Shown one piece after another: positions 34,730-43,029 of a stretch of DNA of 64,000 nucleotides (its first letter is position 1; every line of letters begins with the position of its first letter). Below the pieces are notes generated by a model. The model did no database searches. It was not told where the DNA came from and worked only from the letters and a program-made list of their open reading frames with translations. The DNA comes from JACMLD01 sp039916305 (lineage in GTDB: Bacteria; Bacteroidota; Bacteroidia; Chitinophagales; Chitinophagaceae). Location: the NCBI GenBank assembly GCA_039916305.1, contig JBDSLR010000005.1, forward strand, positions 1 through 64,000. The letters run 5' to 3'. The position numbers were made by a program, and so were the translations under genes.

Positions 34730-36385
34730 CTATTTTCCATACAATTCAAGCATCTTTTTCAAATCTTCCAGCGTATTGATTTCATCTGGTTTTTTGTCTT
34801 TCCGCCACCGGCTCATGCGTGGAAAACGCAGTGCGACCCCGGATTTATGCCTTGCTGATGCTGCAATGCCCTCAAATGCAATTTCAAAAACCAACTCCGG
34901 TTTTACGGTGCGTACCGGCCCAAATTTTTCCAGTGAATTTCTTTTAACAAAATTGTCTACCTGTGCAAATTCTTTATCGGTTAAGCCAGAGTAGGCTTTC
35001 GTAAAAGTTACCAGTTTATCTCCATCTTTTACCGCAAATGTGTAGTCCGTATACAAGTTGCTTCTTCTGCCATGACCTTTTTGGGCATAGATAAGCACAC
35101 AGTCAATTACAAGCGGGTCAATTTTCCATTTCCACCAATCGCCACGTTTTCTGCCGGCCAGGTAGGGGGAATCTTTTCTTTTTAACATCAGGCCTTCCGC
35201 ACCCATATCACGCGAAGCGAAACGTATACTGGCCAACTCTGCCCATGCTGTATATTCAATCACGGGAGAAATAATCAATGAAGGGTGATTGGTTTGCGCC
35301 ACTATTTCTTCCAGTGCCTTCCTCCGTTCCTGCAATGGCATGTCCCGGTAATCTTTACCCGCATATTCAAGTACATCATAGGCAAAAAAGGTAATCGGCG
35401 TTTCCTGCAATTGTTTTTTTGTCACATTTTTTCTGCCAATTCTTGTCTGCAGCAATGCAAATGGCAATGGTTTTTTTTCCAGGCTGGGAATGATTTCTCC
35501 ATCCAGTACAATACCATCTGGCAGCATGTCTTTTAAAACATGGTATTCCGGAAATTTATCGGTCATCAGCTCTTCGCCACGGCTCCACACAAATAATTCA
35601 TTGTTTCTTTTTATCAACTGGCCGCGTATACCATCCCATTTCCATTCCGCCTGCCATAGCTGTGGCTGTCCCAATGTCTCCAGCTCCTCTTCCAGGGCAT
35701 ATGCAAGGTAAAAAGGGTAGGGCTTGGAGAAATCCAGGGAGACTGATTCTTCACTGAGCAATTGTGTGAAGGAGGTAGTAACCGGATCCCAGTTGCCGCT
35801 GATACGGTGTGCAATAACACTTGCATCCAGTTTGATGGTCCTGGCGAGGGCATTCACCATTGTTTTTTGGGATACACCAATCCGGAAGCCGCCGGTGATC
35901 AGTTTATTGAATACAAACCGTTCTTCTTTATTCATCTGCATCCAACTGTCAATGATGAAAGCTTTACGGATGCTTTCTTCCTGTTTTTGCAAATGAATAA
36001 ATTTTTCAATATACCAGGATAAAGTTTGTGGCTGTTGTGCAGTATTTTTTTCAGGTAACAGGAGGGCAATTGTTTCTGCGAGGTCGCCAACAGTATGGTA
36101 GCTTTCTTCAAACAACCAGGTGGGGATTTGTATGATTTCTATGCACCATTGCTGCAAATAACCAGCATTCACAATGCGCTTGGGGCGGCGCCCGCTAAAA
36201 ATGGCAATTACCCATACTTTATCTGCATCAGCGGCCAGCGAAAAATAAGCAGACAACGCGTCCAGTTTGGCATTTGTCTTGGTTGAAGTGCCCAGCACAT
36301 TCACCAGGTCTATAAAAAGCTGCATGCCCGATTTTGTTTCGGGTGCAATATCAGCAACTTGTATTTCTTCAGTCACGGCTTGCAT
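34730..36385 (-). CDS. ATP-dependent DNA ligase (Lhr-associated)
   Basis: A 551-residue ATP-dependent ligase. Nucleotidyltransferase motif I EWKWDGIRGQ carries the AMP-accepting Lys; other blocks are LDGEIIP (motif III), FFAYDVLEY, EGLMLKR (motif IV), and DWWKWKID (motif V). A DNA-binding domain precedes it (residues about 20-200) and an OB-fold follows (KPELVFEIAFEG ... ALRFPRMSRWR). Starts 3 nt after the ExoL-like stop. The internal Met21 (36325) begins the segment most similar to family starts, so the first 20 residues may not be real. Seals nicks in a specialised repair pathway, not replication. Confidence 0.92.
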   Translation of the reverse strand: MQAVTEEIQVADIAPETKSGMQLFIDLVNVLGTSTKTNAKLDALSAYFSLAADADKVWVIAIFSGRRPKRIVNAGYLQQWCIEIIQIPTWLFEESYHTVGDLAETIALLLPEKNTAQQPQTLSWYIEKFIHLQKQEESIRKAFIIDSWMQMNKEERFVFNKLITGGFRIGVSQKTMVNALARTIKLDASVIAHRISGNWDPVTTSFTQLLSEESVSLDFSKPYPFYLAYALEEELETLGQPQLWQAEWKWDGIRGQLIKRNNELFVWSRGEELMTDKFPEYHVLKDMLPDGIVLDGEIIPSLEKKPLPFALLQTRIGRKNVTKKQLQETPITFFAYDVLEYAGKDYRDMPLQERRKALEEIVAQTNHPSLIISPVIEYTAWAELASIRFASRDMGAEGLMLKRKDSPYLAGRKRGDWWKWKIDPLVIDCVLIYAQKGHGRRSNLYTDYTFAVKDGDKLVTFTKAYSGLTDKEFAQVDNFVKRNSLEKFGPVRTVKPELVFEIAFEGIAASARHKSGVALRFPRMSRWRKDKKPDEINTLEDLKKMLELYGK

Positions 36386-36387
36386 AC

Positions 36388-37422
36388 TTATTCCGCATTT
36401 ACTACTGCGTCTGCTGTTTTTGTTTCGGGCAGGTTATCTTCCTCCTCTTCACCAAAGGCAGTTTTTACTTCGGCCGCTTCAATACCATTTTCATTAAGGT
36501 ACCTGCTGAATGCCGATTGAAAGCCATGTGTAGCATACACTTTTTCTGCGCCGGTAGCTTTTACCGCTTGCAGTAAGCCGTCCCAATCTGCGTGATCACT
36601 TAATGCAAAACCTGCATCCGTATTCCTGCGCCGTGCATTACCCCTTACTTGCATCCATCCACTACAGGTTCCAACTGCTACGGGTTGCATTTTTTTTACC
36701 CATGGGGTATCAGCTGCACTGCCGGGGGCTATTACCAGGTTATGGTAAAACAGATCTTTTGAAATATCAGGTGTTACTTTTTCTGTTTCCGGAAAATCCC
36801 AACCGGCATTTTTTAAAACCTGTTGTGTATTGTATACCGCACCATGTACAAAAACATGGTCAACACAACCAGCCAGGTTTTTAACCAACCGCTGCGCTTT
36901 ACCAAGGCTGTATGCCAGCAGCAAACTAGTTCTGCCGGCTTCTTTGTTTTGCTGTATCCATGTACGCATAGCTGCAAAAATTTCCTCCTGCGGCTTCCAT
37001 TTGTAAATGGGTAAACCAAATGTAGATTCGGTAATAAAACTATGGCAGCGTACCGGTTCAAACTCCCCGCTGATGCCATCGTTTTCCAGTTTATAATCGC
37101 CGCTTACCACCCACACTTCCCCATTGTACTCAACCCTTACCTGCGCGGAACCAATAATATGCCCTGCTGGATGTAAAGTGATTTTTACCCCATTCATATA
37201 TACGGCCTCGTTCCAGCCGATGCTTTCATAATTGTTTTCACCGAGGCGCAATTGTAAAATTGGTTTTGTATGGTGATGGCAGAGGTAATATTTGGAGCCC
37301 CAGCGCGCATGATCACTGTGTGCATGGGTAATGATGGCTTTGTCGACCGCCTGCCATGGGTCAATATAAAATTGCCCCTGCGCACAATAGAGTCCCCTGT
37401 CTGTAAATTCTATAAGTGGCAT
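36388..37422 (-). CDS. Ligase-associated exonuclease, metallo-beta-lactamase fold
   Basis: A 344-residue MBL-fold nuclease of the SNM1/ExoL type. Metal motif ITHAHSDHARWG, downstream PAGHIIGSAQVRVE, GDYKLE and a beta-CASP-like part with LSDHADWDGL. Such proteins are annotated as the DNA exonuclease of the ligase-Lhr set. First large gene of the minus-strand repair locus, 3 nt before the ligase, with the DUF2256 mini-gene 75 nt upstream. Confidence 0.9.
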   Translation of the reverse strand: MPLIEFTDRGLYCAQGQFYIDPWQAVDKAIITHAHSDHARWGSKYYLCHHHTKPILQLRLGENNYESIGWNEAVYMNGVKITLHPAGHIIGSAQVRVEYNGEVWVVSGDYKLENDGISGEFEPVRCHSFITESTFGLPIYKWKPQEEIFAAMRTWIQQNKEAGRTSLLLAYSLGKAQRLVKNLAGCVDHVFVHGAVYNTQQVLKNAGWDFPETEKVTPDISKDLFYHNLVIAPGSAADTPWVKKMQPVAVGTCSGWMQVRGNARRRNTDAGFALSDHADWDGLLQAVKATGAEKVYATHGFQSAFSRYLNENGIEAAEVKTAFGEEEEDNLPETKTADAVVNAE

Positions 37423-37497
37423 TGGAGCGTACTTAGATTTTAAGGGTTTAGTAGTAAGACAGAAAAATTGACCGGAGCAGAAAGCTTAACATTAACG

Positions 37498-37647
37498 CTA
37501 TGTACTAACAACTTTCCTGGCCCCGCATTTATAGCTACAATATTTTACTTCATTCCAGGTCTTTTCCCATTTCTTTCTCCAGACAATAACCCTGCCACAG
37601 CAAGCACAGGTTTTTTGTGGTAAGTAAGATTTATTGCCTTTAAACAT
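37498..37647 (-). CDS. DUF2256 zinc-ribbon mini-protein
   Basis: A 49-residue protein, too short for many gene callers. The translation is basic with four cysteines placed as in a zinc ribbon: LPQKTCACCG near residues 9-18 and KYCSYKCG near residues 35-42. The intervening WRKKWEKTW and VKYCS blocks are diagnostic of DUF2256. Start ATG and stop TAG are both clean. Same strand as, and 75 nt upstream of, the ExoL-like gene, so it may belong to the ligase-Lhr transcript. Function unknown; the zinc site and basic charge suggest nucleic acid or protein contact (inference). The rest of the 37423-37846 gap shows nothing else. Confidence 0.85.
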   Translation of the reverse strand: MFKGNKSYLPQKTCACCGRVIVWRKKWEKTWNEVKYCSYKCGARKVVST

Positions 37648-37846
37648 GTAGTATGGAGTACCTGGTATGTAGAATTAAGACTATGGCGGATGGACGTAAT
37701 AAACAGACCATTATTACCATTCGATATACACCTAACGGTCCTTTTTGTTTGAAGAGTTGCTGTATTTTCCAGTTTGTATACTGAATATTGAGTACAGTCG
37801 TACTATCTCTTTTGCCCGTGGTATAAATACTGAATTCTATATACTG

Positions 37847-39031
37847 TCAGAACACCTGTTTAATAACACCATCCGCTTTCTTTACAAAATAGAGTTTTTT
37901 GTTTTCGAAATGATCAAGGGAGAGGGTTTGTTTATCGAGGACGGGTTGAATGTCCCAGTCGGTAAAGACTTTGTATTTTTTTTCACCGATGCTGGAATTG
38001 AGGTTACTGCCTTTATCTATCAGCAGTTTGCCAAAACGGTACATGCATTCGTAACCGCGGAAGACCATATCCGTGGGGCGTGAGTAGAGGATATTTTTAA
38101 AGTAGCTGCTGATGGATAAGCTTGTCTTGTCAGTTTTAGCGTTGTAGAATGGTGTGGTATAAATAATGCTCAGACCCTTGAATTCTTTTTTATTAAAATC
38201 AGTAATGGCATCCCAGGTAGGCATGCCAATGAGCAGGCTGGGATAGGTGGTGATGGCAGCAGAGAGTTGCTGTGCAATGTTTTTACCAAAGGATTCATCT
38301 AAACTGGCTGCTATAATTATGGTAAGCCGGGTGCTGTCAAGGTATTGCTGCACTGCAAGGGGTTTGGTTTCATCCATTGAAATAAACCTGACTTTTAGTT
38401 TCACGCCGGCGGTGTTTTTTTCCGCCTCAGAAAAATATGCGTGCAACCGGTCTTCCATCATCCCTTTTTTCTTGAATACCATAATGGGTGAGGTGGCATA
38501 ATTTTTCTGCAGGAACCGGTAAATAGCATCACAATGTGTTTGCAGGGTAGCATTCAGTATTACCAATGAAGGGTTGTTGCTGATGCCGGCATCGTTGGGA
38601 AGATTTGCATTTATAAAAGGAATATTTTTTCTGAGGGCGGCTTCTGCCAGCACTTTGGCCTCGGTGGGTGTTACATGACCAATGATCAACCCGGCATGCT
38701 CCATGCCCGGAGAATTTATTTGCTGTTGCAGGCTTTCAGAAGAAGACCTGGTATCATAAATTTGTATATCAAGTGCTGCTTTTTCGGCTTTCAGTGAATC
38801 AGCGGCCAGTTTTACGCCCTCGTAAAATTCCAGGCCGGGGCTGATAAATTTTGGAAAGGATTTATCATACCGGTATTCGCCGGAGGCATCAAATGCAGAG
38901 TCAAGATAGAGCGGCGTAAAAATAGCTACGGTATAACGTTTATGCATAGTATCAGCCTGCGCCGCAGCGTGTTTGCTTTTACAGAGCAAAACAAGCGCAA
39001 TAACAAAAACCGATAACAACGTTTTTTTCAT
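37847..39031 (-). CDS. Periplasmic type 1 ligand-binding protein
   Basis: A 394-residue exported protein with a signal peptide (LLSVFVIALVLLC ... AAAQA). The fold is that of ABC-transporter/receptor type 1 binding proteins: a YTVAIFTPLYLDSA start, FYEGVKLAADSL, IGHVTPTEAKVLAEAA, NIPFINANLPND and FRGYECMYRFGKLL. No ABC transporter subunits lie nearby, so it may work alone, as an adaptor, or with a remote system. 41 nt downstream of guaA and likely in the same transcript. Confidence 0.78.
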   Translation of the reverse strand: MKKTLLSVFVIALVLLCKSKHAAAQADTMHKRYTVAIFTPLYLDSAFDASGEYRYDKSFPKFISPGLEFYEGVKLAADSLKAEKAALDIQIYDTRSSSESLQQQINSPGMEHAGLIIGHVTPTEAKVLAEAALRKNIPFINANLPNDAGISNNPSLVILNATLQTHCDAIYRFLQKNYATSPIMVFKKKGMMEDRLHAYFSEAEKNTAGVKLKVRFISMDETKPLAVQQYLDSTRLTIIIAASLDESFGKNIAQQLSAAITTYPSLLIGMPTWDAITDFNKKEFKGLSIIYTTPFYNAKTDKTSLSISSYFKNILYSRPTDMVFRGYECMYRFGKLLIDKGSNLNSSIGEKKYKVFTDWDIQPVLDKQTLSLDHFENKKLYFVKKADGVIKQVF

Positions 39032-39072
39032 CCTGGTAAAGTCTTTAATGCATTAAGAGTATTCAGCCCTGT

Positions 39073-40605
39073 TTATTCCCATTCAATGGTGGCGGGCGGT
39101 TTACTGCTGATATCGTATACCACCCGGTTGATACCTCTTACATTATTGATAATGTCGTTCGAGATAAATGCCAGGAAATCATAGGGCAGATGGGCCCAGT
39201 CCGCCGTCATACCGTCTACAGAGGTTACCGCTCTTAGCGCCACCGTAAATTCGTACGTTCTTTCATCGCCCATTACCCCCACACTTTTTACTGGTAGTAA
39301 GATGGTACCTGCCTGCCAAACAGTTGCATATAAATTGTTATCTTTTAAACCCTGGATGTAGCGGTAGTCGGCTTCCTGCAACAGCGCTACTTTTTCTGCG
39401 TTTACTTCCCCTAAAATCCGGATGGCCAGGCCTGGTCCGGGAAAAGGATGGCGATCAATCATGTCGGCGGGCACCCCCAGCTCCCTGCCTACCCGTCTTA
39501 CTTCATCTTTGAACAATGAGCGCAGGGGTTCCACCAGTTCCAGGTGTAAATGTTCCGGCAGGCCGCCTACATTGTGGTGCGATTTAATGGTGACAGACGG
39601 CCCATGAACCGATACGCTTTCTATCACATCTGGGTAAATAGTACCCTGGCCCAGCAATCCGGCACCTTCTACTTTTTTGGCCTCTTCCTGGAAAATATCA
39701 ATGAATAAACTTCCGATTACTTTTCTTTTGGCTTCCGGGTCTGTTTTACCGGCCAGCCCATCGTAAAAACGTTGTTTGGCATCAATCCCTTTTACATTCA
39801 ATCCCAGGGCTGCATAGGTTTTTAAAACCTGCTCAAACTCATTTTTTCTAAGTACGCCATTGTCTACAAAAATGCCAAACAGGTTGTTGCCAATGGCTTT
39901 ATGTATGAGGGTTGCTGCAACAGTAGAATCAACACCGCCACTTAAGGCCATTACACATTTGCGGTCGCCAATTTGCTTTTTTAAGGCAGCTACCGTATCT
40001 GTAATAAAATGAGCGGCAGTCCAGTCCTGGCTGCAGCCGCAAACATTCACCAGGAAATTCCTGATGACTTTTTTTCCTTCCGTGGTATGGTAAACTTCAG
40101 GATGAAATTGTACACAGTATAGGGGTAAAGCGGCACTGGTTTTTTTAAAAGCGGCAAACGGAATGCTTTCTGTGGTGGCCAGTACTTCAAAGCCAGCGGG
40201 CAGGGTGAGCACAGAATCTGCATGGCTCATCCAGACCTGCGATGTTTCACTGACGCCCTGCAGCAGGGTATCGCTGGCAGTTACCTGCATAGTAGCGCGG
40301 CCATATTCACGTTTACTGCTTTTGGCCACTTCACCGCCAAATTGTTTGGCGGTTAGCTGGGCACCGTAGCAAACACCCAGTACCGGTAGTTTTGCGTTAA
40401 GCGCCTGTATATCTACTTCGGGTGCTTTTTCATCGTTTACACTAAAGGGTGAGCCAGATAGAATAATACCTTTAAGCGAAGGGTCAAACTGAACATCTTT
40501 GTGATAGGGAGTAATTTCGCAGTATACATTGGCCTCACGAACGGCGCGGGCAATAAGTTGGGTGTACTGGCTGCCAAAGTCGAGAATCAGTATTTTTTCC
40601 GTCAT
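39073..40605 (-). CDS. guaA: GMP synthase (glutamine-hydrolysing)
   Basis: Converts XMP to GMP using glutamine and ATP. N-terminal class I glutamine amidotransferase (GVCYGAQL nucleophile Cys, CVQFHPEVYHT with His/Glu); then the ATP-pyrophosphatase domain with P-loop ALSGGVDSTVAA; then the dimerisation domain ending in PPATIEWE. The length of 510 residues is standard. First gene of a probable pair with the binding protein downstream. Confidence 0.97.
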   Translation of the reverse strand: MTEKILILDFGSQYTQLIARAVREANVYCEITPYHKDVQFDPSLKGIILSGSPFSVNDEKAPEVDIQALNAKLPVLGVCYGAQLTAKQFGGEVAKSSKREYGRATMQVTASDTLLQGVSETSQVWMSHADSVLTLPAGFEVLATTESIPFAAFKKTSAALPLYCVQFHPEVYHTTEGKKVIRNFLVNVCGCSQDWTAAHFITDTVAALKKQIGDRKCVMALSGGVDSTVAATLIHKAIGNNLFGIFVDNGVLRKNEFEQVLKTYAALGLNVKGIDAKQRFYDGLAGKTDPEAKRKVIGSLFIDIFQEEAKKVEGAGLLGQGTIYPDVIESVSVHGPSVTIKSHHNVGGLPEHLHLELVEPLRSLFKDEVRRVGRELGVPADMIDRHPFPGPGLAIRILGEVNAEKVALLQEADYRYIQGLKDNNLYATVWQAGTILLPVKSVGVMGDERTYEFTVALRAVTSVDGMTADWAHLPYDFLAFISNDIINNVRGINRVVYDISSKPPATIEWE

Positions 40606-40798
40606 GGTGCCGCGAAGGTAAGAAAAGCGGCGTTAGTTTGGAGCCACCGGGATAAGCTGGTGATAACCAGTACGGGCCGTGCCGGAACCTCCCGTCAATA
40701 CCAGGCCAGCAAGTTGTAACAGCACTTTTCAGAACTGACCAATTTCTACAAGCTGGGTATAAAATGAATTAATTTTTCAGGCCCCTAAAACTCAAACA

Positions 40799-40954
40799 AT
40801 GAAATAATATTATCGCCTACTGGTGATTATTTCTTTATTAATTCCCTGTACAACCAAAGCCCGGCATGCAGGTCTGCAAGACTTCAGGGCGCTGGTTGAT
40901 TTATACAACAGTACGGGCGGCCGGCTGGTTGATGAAGGGGACTGTTTGCTATAA
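40799..40954 (+). pseudogene. Decayed 5' fragment of a leucine-rich-repeat-type surface protein
   Basis: Reading from ATG AAA, codon 3 is a stop (TAA, 40805-40807). The same frame then gives a signal-peptide-like stretch (LLVIISLLIPC) and DFRALVDLYNSTGG, typical of the start of Bacteroidota LRR surface proteins (ALVALYNSTGG W...). It stops at 40952-40954 before any repeats. I read this as a remnant with a nonsense codon and loss of the 3' part. The fragment is short, so chance similarity cannot be excluded. Confidence 0.45.
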
Positions 40955-41334
40955 ATCTTCTAAGAGATATGTAGGAAACGGAGCGCAAACAGTTTTGCTG
41001 CGGCCGGATTAATCCAGGCAGCGCTTCCTATAAAATTTACCGGAAGGCATATACAAAATTCATATAACGATGGGAAAAGACAACCAGTAAGGCTTTACTC
41101 ATTGAAAAAAACTGGTGCAGTAAAAAAAATTAATCACAGTAAAGGGGGGTACAGATAAAATTGTATCTTCATCAGCAGGTAGCACAAGTGGTTATACCAG
41201 TTATGCTCCCTGTTTGTTCCATTCCAGCTTCTTCCTGTAACCTGTTATAAGATATTGTCGTCTTATAAGCCGTAAAGCATTTTACCAATTCACTTTAAAG
41301 CATAACCTTTACTTTCCAAAACAAAAACAACAGC
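40955..41334. other. Intergenic upstream of the head-GIN genes
   Basis: No open frame with protein features. It holds an 8-bp inverted repeat at 41245-41268. A TTTACTTTCC stretch near 41306 loosely resembles a -7 element, but it is not a clean consensus match. Confidence 0.5.
41245..41268. promoter_or_regulatory. Inverted repeat, candidate operator
   Basis: TTATAAGA and TCTTATAA are perfect inverted arms with an 8-nt spacer, 67 nt before the first head-GIN ATG. The spacing suits a dimeric DNA-binding protein. No T-run follows, so it is not a terminator. Functional meaning is inferred only. Confidence 0.35.
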
Positions 41335-42057
41335 ATGAAAAATGTATTATTGTTATTAATGATGGTAGCCGTTACAATGTCTTCCTGTAATTACATGGGC
41401 GGCAAAAGAGTAAAAGGAAACGGCAACATTAAAAGTACAGAGCATTCAGTAAGTTCTTTCAAAAATGTAGATGTATCTGGCTCCATTGATCTTTACGTAG
41501 CACAGGGCGAAGTAAAGCCCGTAAAAATAGAAACTGATGAAAACCTGCTGCAATATATTGAAGTGATACAGGAGGGCGACCGGGTTGAAATAAGAACAAG
41601 GGATGGCTTTAACCTCAACCCCAGCGGTAAAATAAAAGTGTATGTAACAACAACGTTGTACAATAAAATAGAGGTATCCGGTGCCAGCAATATAAATGGG
41701 GTAGGAAAGATTGTTAACACAGAGAAAATGAGCATGGATGTAAGTGGCGCGGGTGATATCAATATGGAATTGAACGCACCCGCCATCAGTGCAGAAGTAT
41801 CCGGGGCAGGCGCGGTAAACCTTAAAGGAGAAACAAAAACATTCGACCTCACATTGACAGGTGCGGGAAAAGCGCATTGTTTTGAACTGCTTTCAGAAAA
41901 TACCAAAGTAGATATTTCCGGTGCAGGCGATGCCGATGTATATGCAAGTGTAAAATTAGAAGCGCAGGTAAGTGGTGCAGGAAGTGTGGCCTATAAAGGT
42001 GGTGGTACCAGCGATTCACATGTAAGCGGGGCAGGCAGTGTAAAAAAATCGGATTAG
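41335..42057 (+). CDS. Head-GIN (DUF2807) lipoprotein 1
   Basis: A 240-residue predicted lipoprotein (LLMMVAVTMSSC). After GNGNIKSTEHSVSSFKNVDVSG comes the DUF2807/head-GIN beta-helix with recurring VSGAG turns (DVSGAGDI, EVSGAGAV, LTGAGKA, DISGAGDA, QVSGAGSV, HVSGAGSV), one per rung. The family is a putative autotransporter-like adhesin head found on Bacteroidota surfaces; function unproven. Followed 182 nt later by a paralogue. Confidence 0.88.
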   Translation: MKNVLLLLMMVAVTMSSCNYMGGKRVKGNGNIKSTEHSVSSFKNVDVSGSIDLYVAQGEVKPVKIETDENLLQYIEVIQEGDRVEIRTRDGFNLNPSGKIKVYVTTTLYNKIEVSGASNINGVGKIVNTEKMSMDVSGAGDINMELNAPAISAEVSGAGAVNLKGETKTFDLTLTGAGKAHCFELLSENTKVDISGAGDADVYASVKLEAQVSGAGSVAYKGGGTSDSHVSGAGSVKKSD

Positions 42058-42239
42058 GATCTCTGTTGTATTTTCCGGAAAAAACTTTTGCATAATATAT
42101 ATATTCATCGGCGCCAGCTTAGCTTGTGCTTTGCAAATTATTTTCCTTTGTAAGTCAGGTAAGCTGAATATCATTAATACGTGTTAATTTTTGCATAACC
42201 TATTTCGCACGCTATATTATCTAACCAAAATATTTTTCA

Positions 42240-42959
42240 ATGAACAAGCGTCTTTTTGTAGTACTACTGCTCGTGCTGGCCATTTCCTCCTGCAAGTACC
42301 GGCACGGTAAACATATTACCGGCAACGGTGTGCCAGGTACAGAACAAAGAAATCTTACTGGATTTACGGGCGCAGAAACACGCGGTGAAATTGATATTGT
42401 AGTGAAACAGGGCGATTTTAGTGTAAAAGTAGAAGCAGAACAAAACCTGCTGTCCTATATTGAAACCGCCGTAGAACATGGTCGTTTAATCGTGCGGTTA
42501 AGAGATGGCATAAACCTGATGGATCACCATGATGCAAAAGTGTATGTAACAGCACCTGTGCTGACGGCTTTTGAAACACATGGCAGTGGTAAAATCAGCA
42601 GCCAGGGCAGGATAGCAGATAAAAGCAAGATGGATATCCAGGTTGCTGGAAGCGGTGATATACAATTAGATCTGGACTGCCCTGAAATAATAACGGCTAC
42701 CCATGGCAGTGGTAATATTATGCTGGCGGGTGAAACAAAAAATCTTTCCTGCAAAATCAGCGGCAGTGGCAATGTTGAGGCGGCTAACCTGAAAGCAGAA
42801 AACGTAAAGGTATCCATACACGGCAGCGGTAATACAGCAGTGTTTGCCAGTGAATCGCTGGACACGGATATTTCCGGCAGCGGAAATGTTCATTACAAGG
42901 GAGATCCCAAAATAAATAATTCTACACATGGCAGTGGCTCAGTAACCAGGATGGAATAA
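42240..42959 (+). CDS. Head-GIN (DUF2807) lipoprotein 2
   Basis: A 239-residue paralogue of the previous gene. Lipobox LAISSC, then GNGVPGTEQRNLTGFTGAETRG and the same beta-helix, but its turns read HGSGKI, VAGSGDI, HGSGNI, ISGSGNV, IHGSGNT and THGSGSV: alternating HGSG and SGSG in place of SGAG. The His-rich turns along one face could bind metal (inference). A hairpin with a T-run follows at 42979-43014. The 182-nt gap from its paralogue suggests it has its own promoter. Confidence 0.88.
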   Translation: MNKRLFVVLLLVLAISSCKYRHGKHITGNGVPGTEQRNLTGFTGAETRGEIDIVVKQGDFSVKVEAEQNLLSYIETAVEHGRLIVRLRDGINLMDHHDAKVYVTAPVLTAFETHGSGKISSQGRIADKSKMDIQVAGSGDIQLDLDCPEIITATHGSGNIMLAGETKNLSCKISGSGNVEAANLKAENVKVSIHGSGNTAVFASESLDTDISGSGNVHYKGDPKINNSTHGSGSVTRME

Positions 42960-42978
42960 ATACAACAACCAATATAAT

Positions 42979-43014
42979 GGTGCCACCTTACTTACGTCTG
43001 GTGGCATTTTTATT
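42979..43014 (+). terminator. Terminator after the head-GIN pair
   Basis: Stem tgccacc (42981-42987) / ggtggca (43000-43006) with a 12-nt loop, then a T-rich tract. It lies between the head-GIN pair and the convergent PBP1C gene. Confidence 0.65.
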
Positions 43015-43029
43015 TGATGCATCTTCATT

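Noticed and set aside
37745..38083. 112-codon plus-strand frame
   Set aside because: Most of it is antisense to the 3' end of the periplasmic binding protein gene; it has no recognisable domain.
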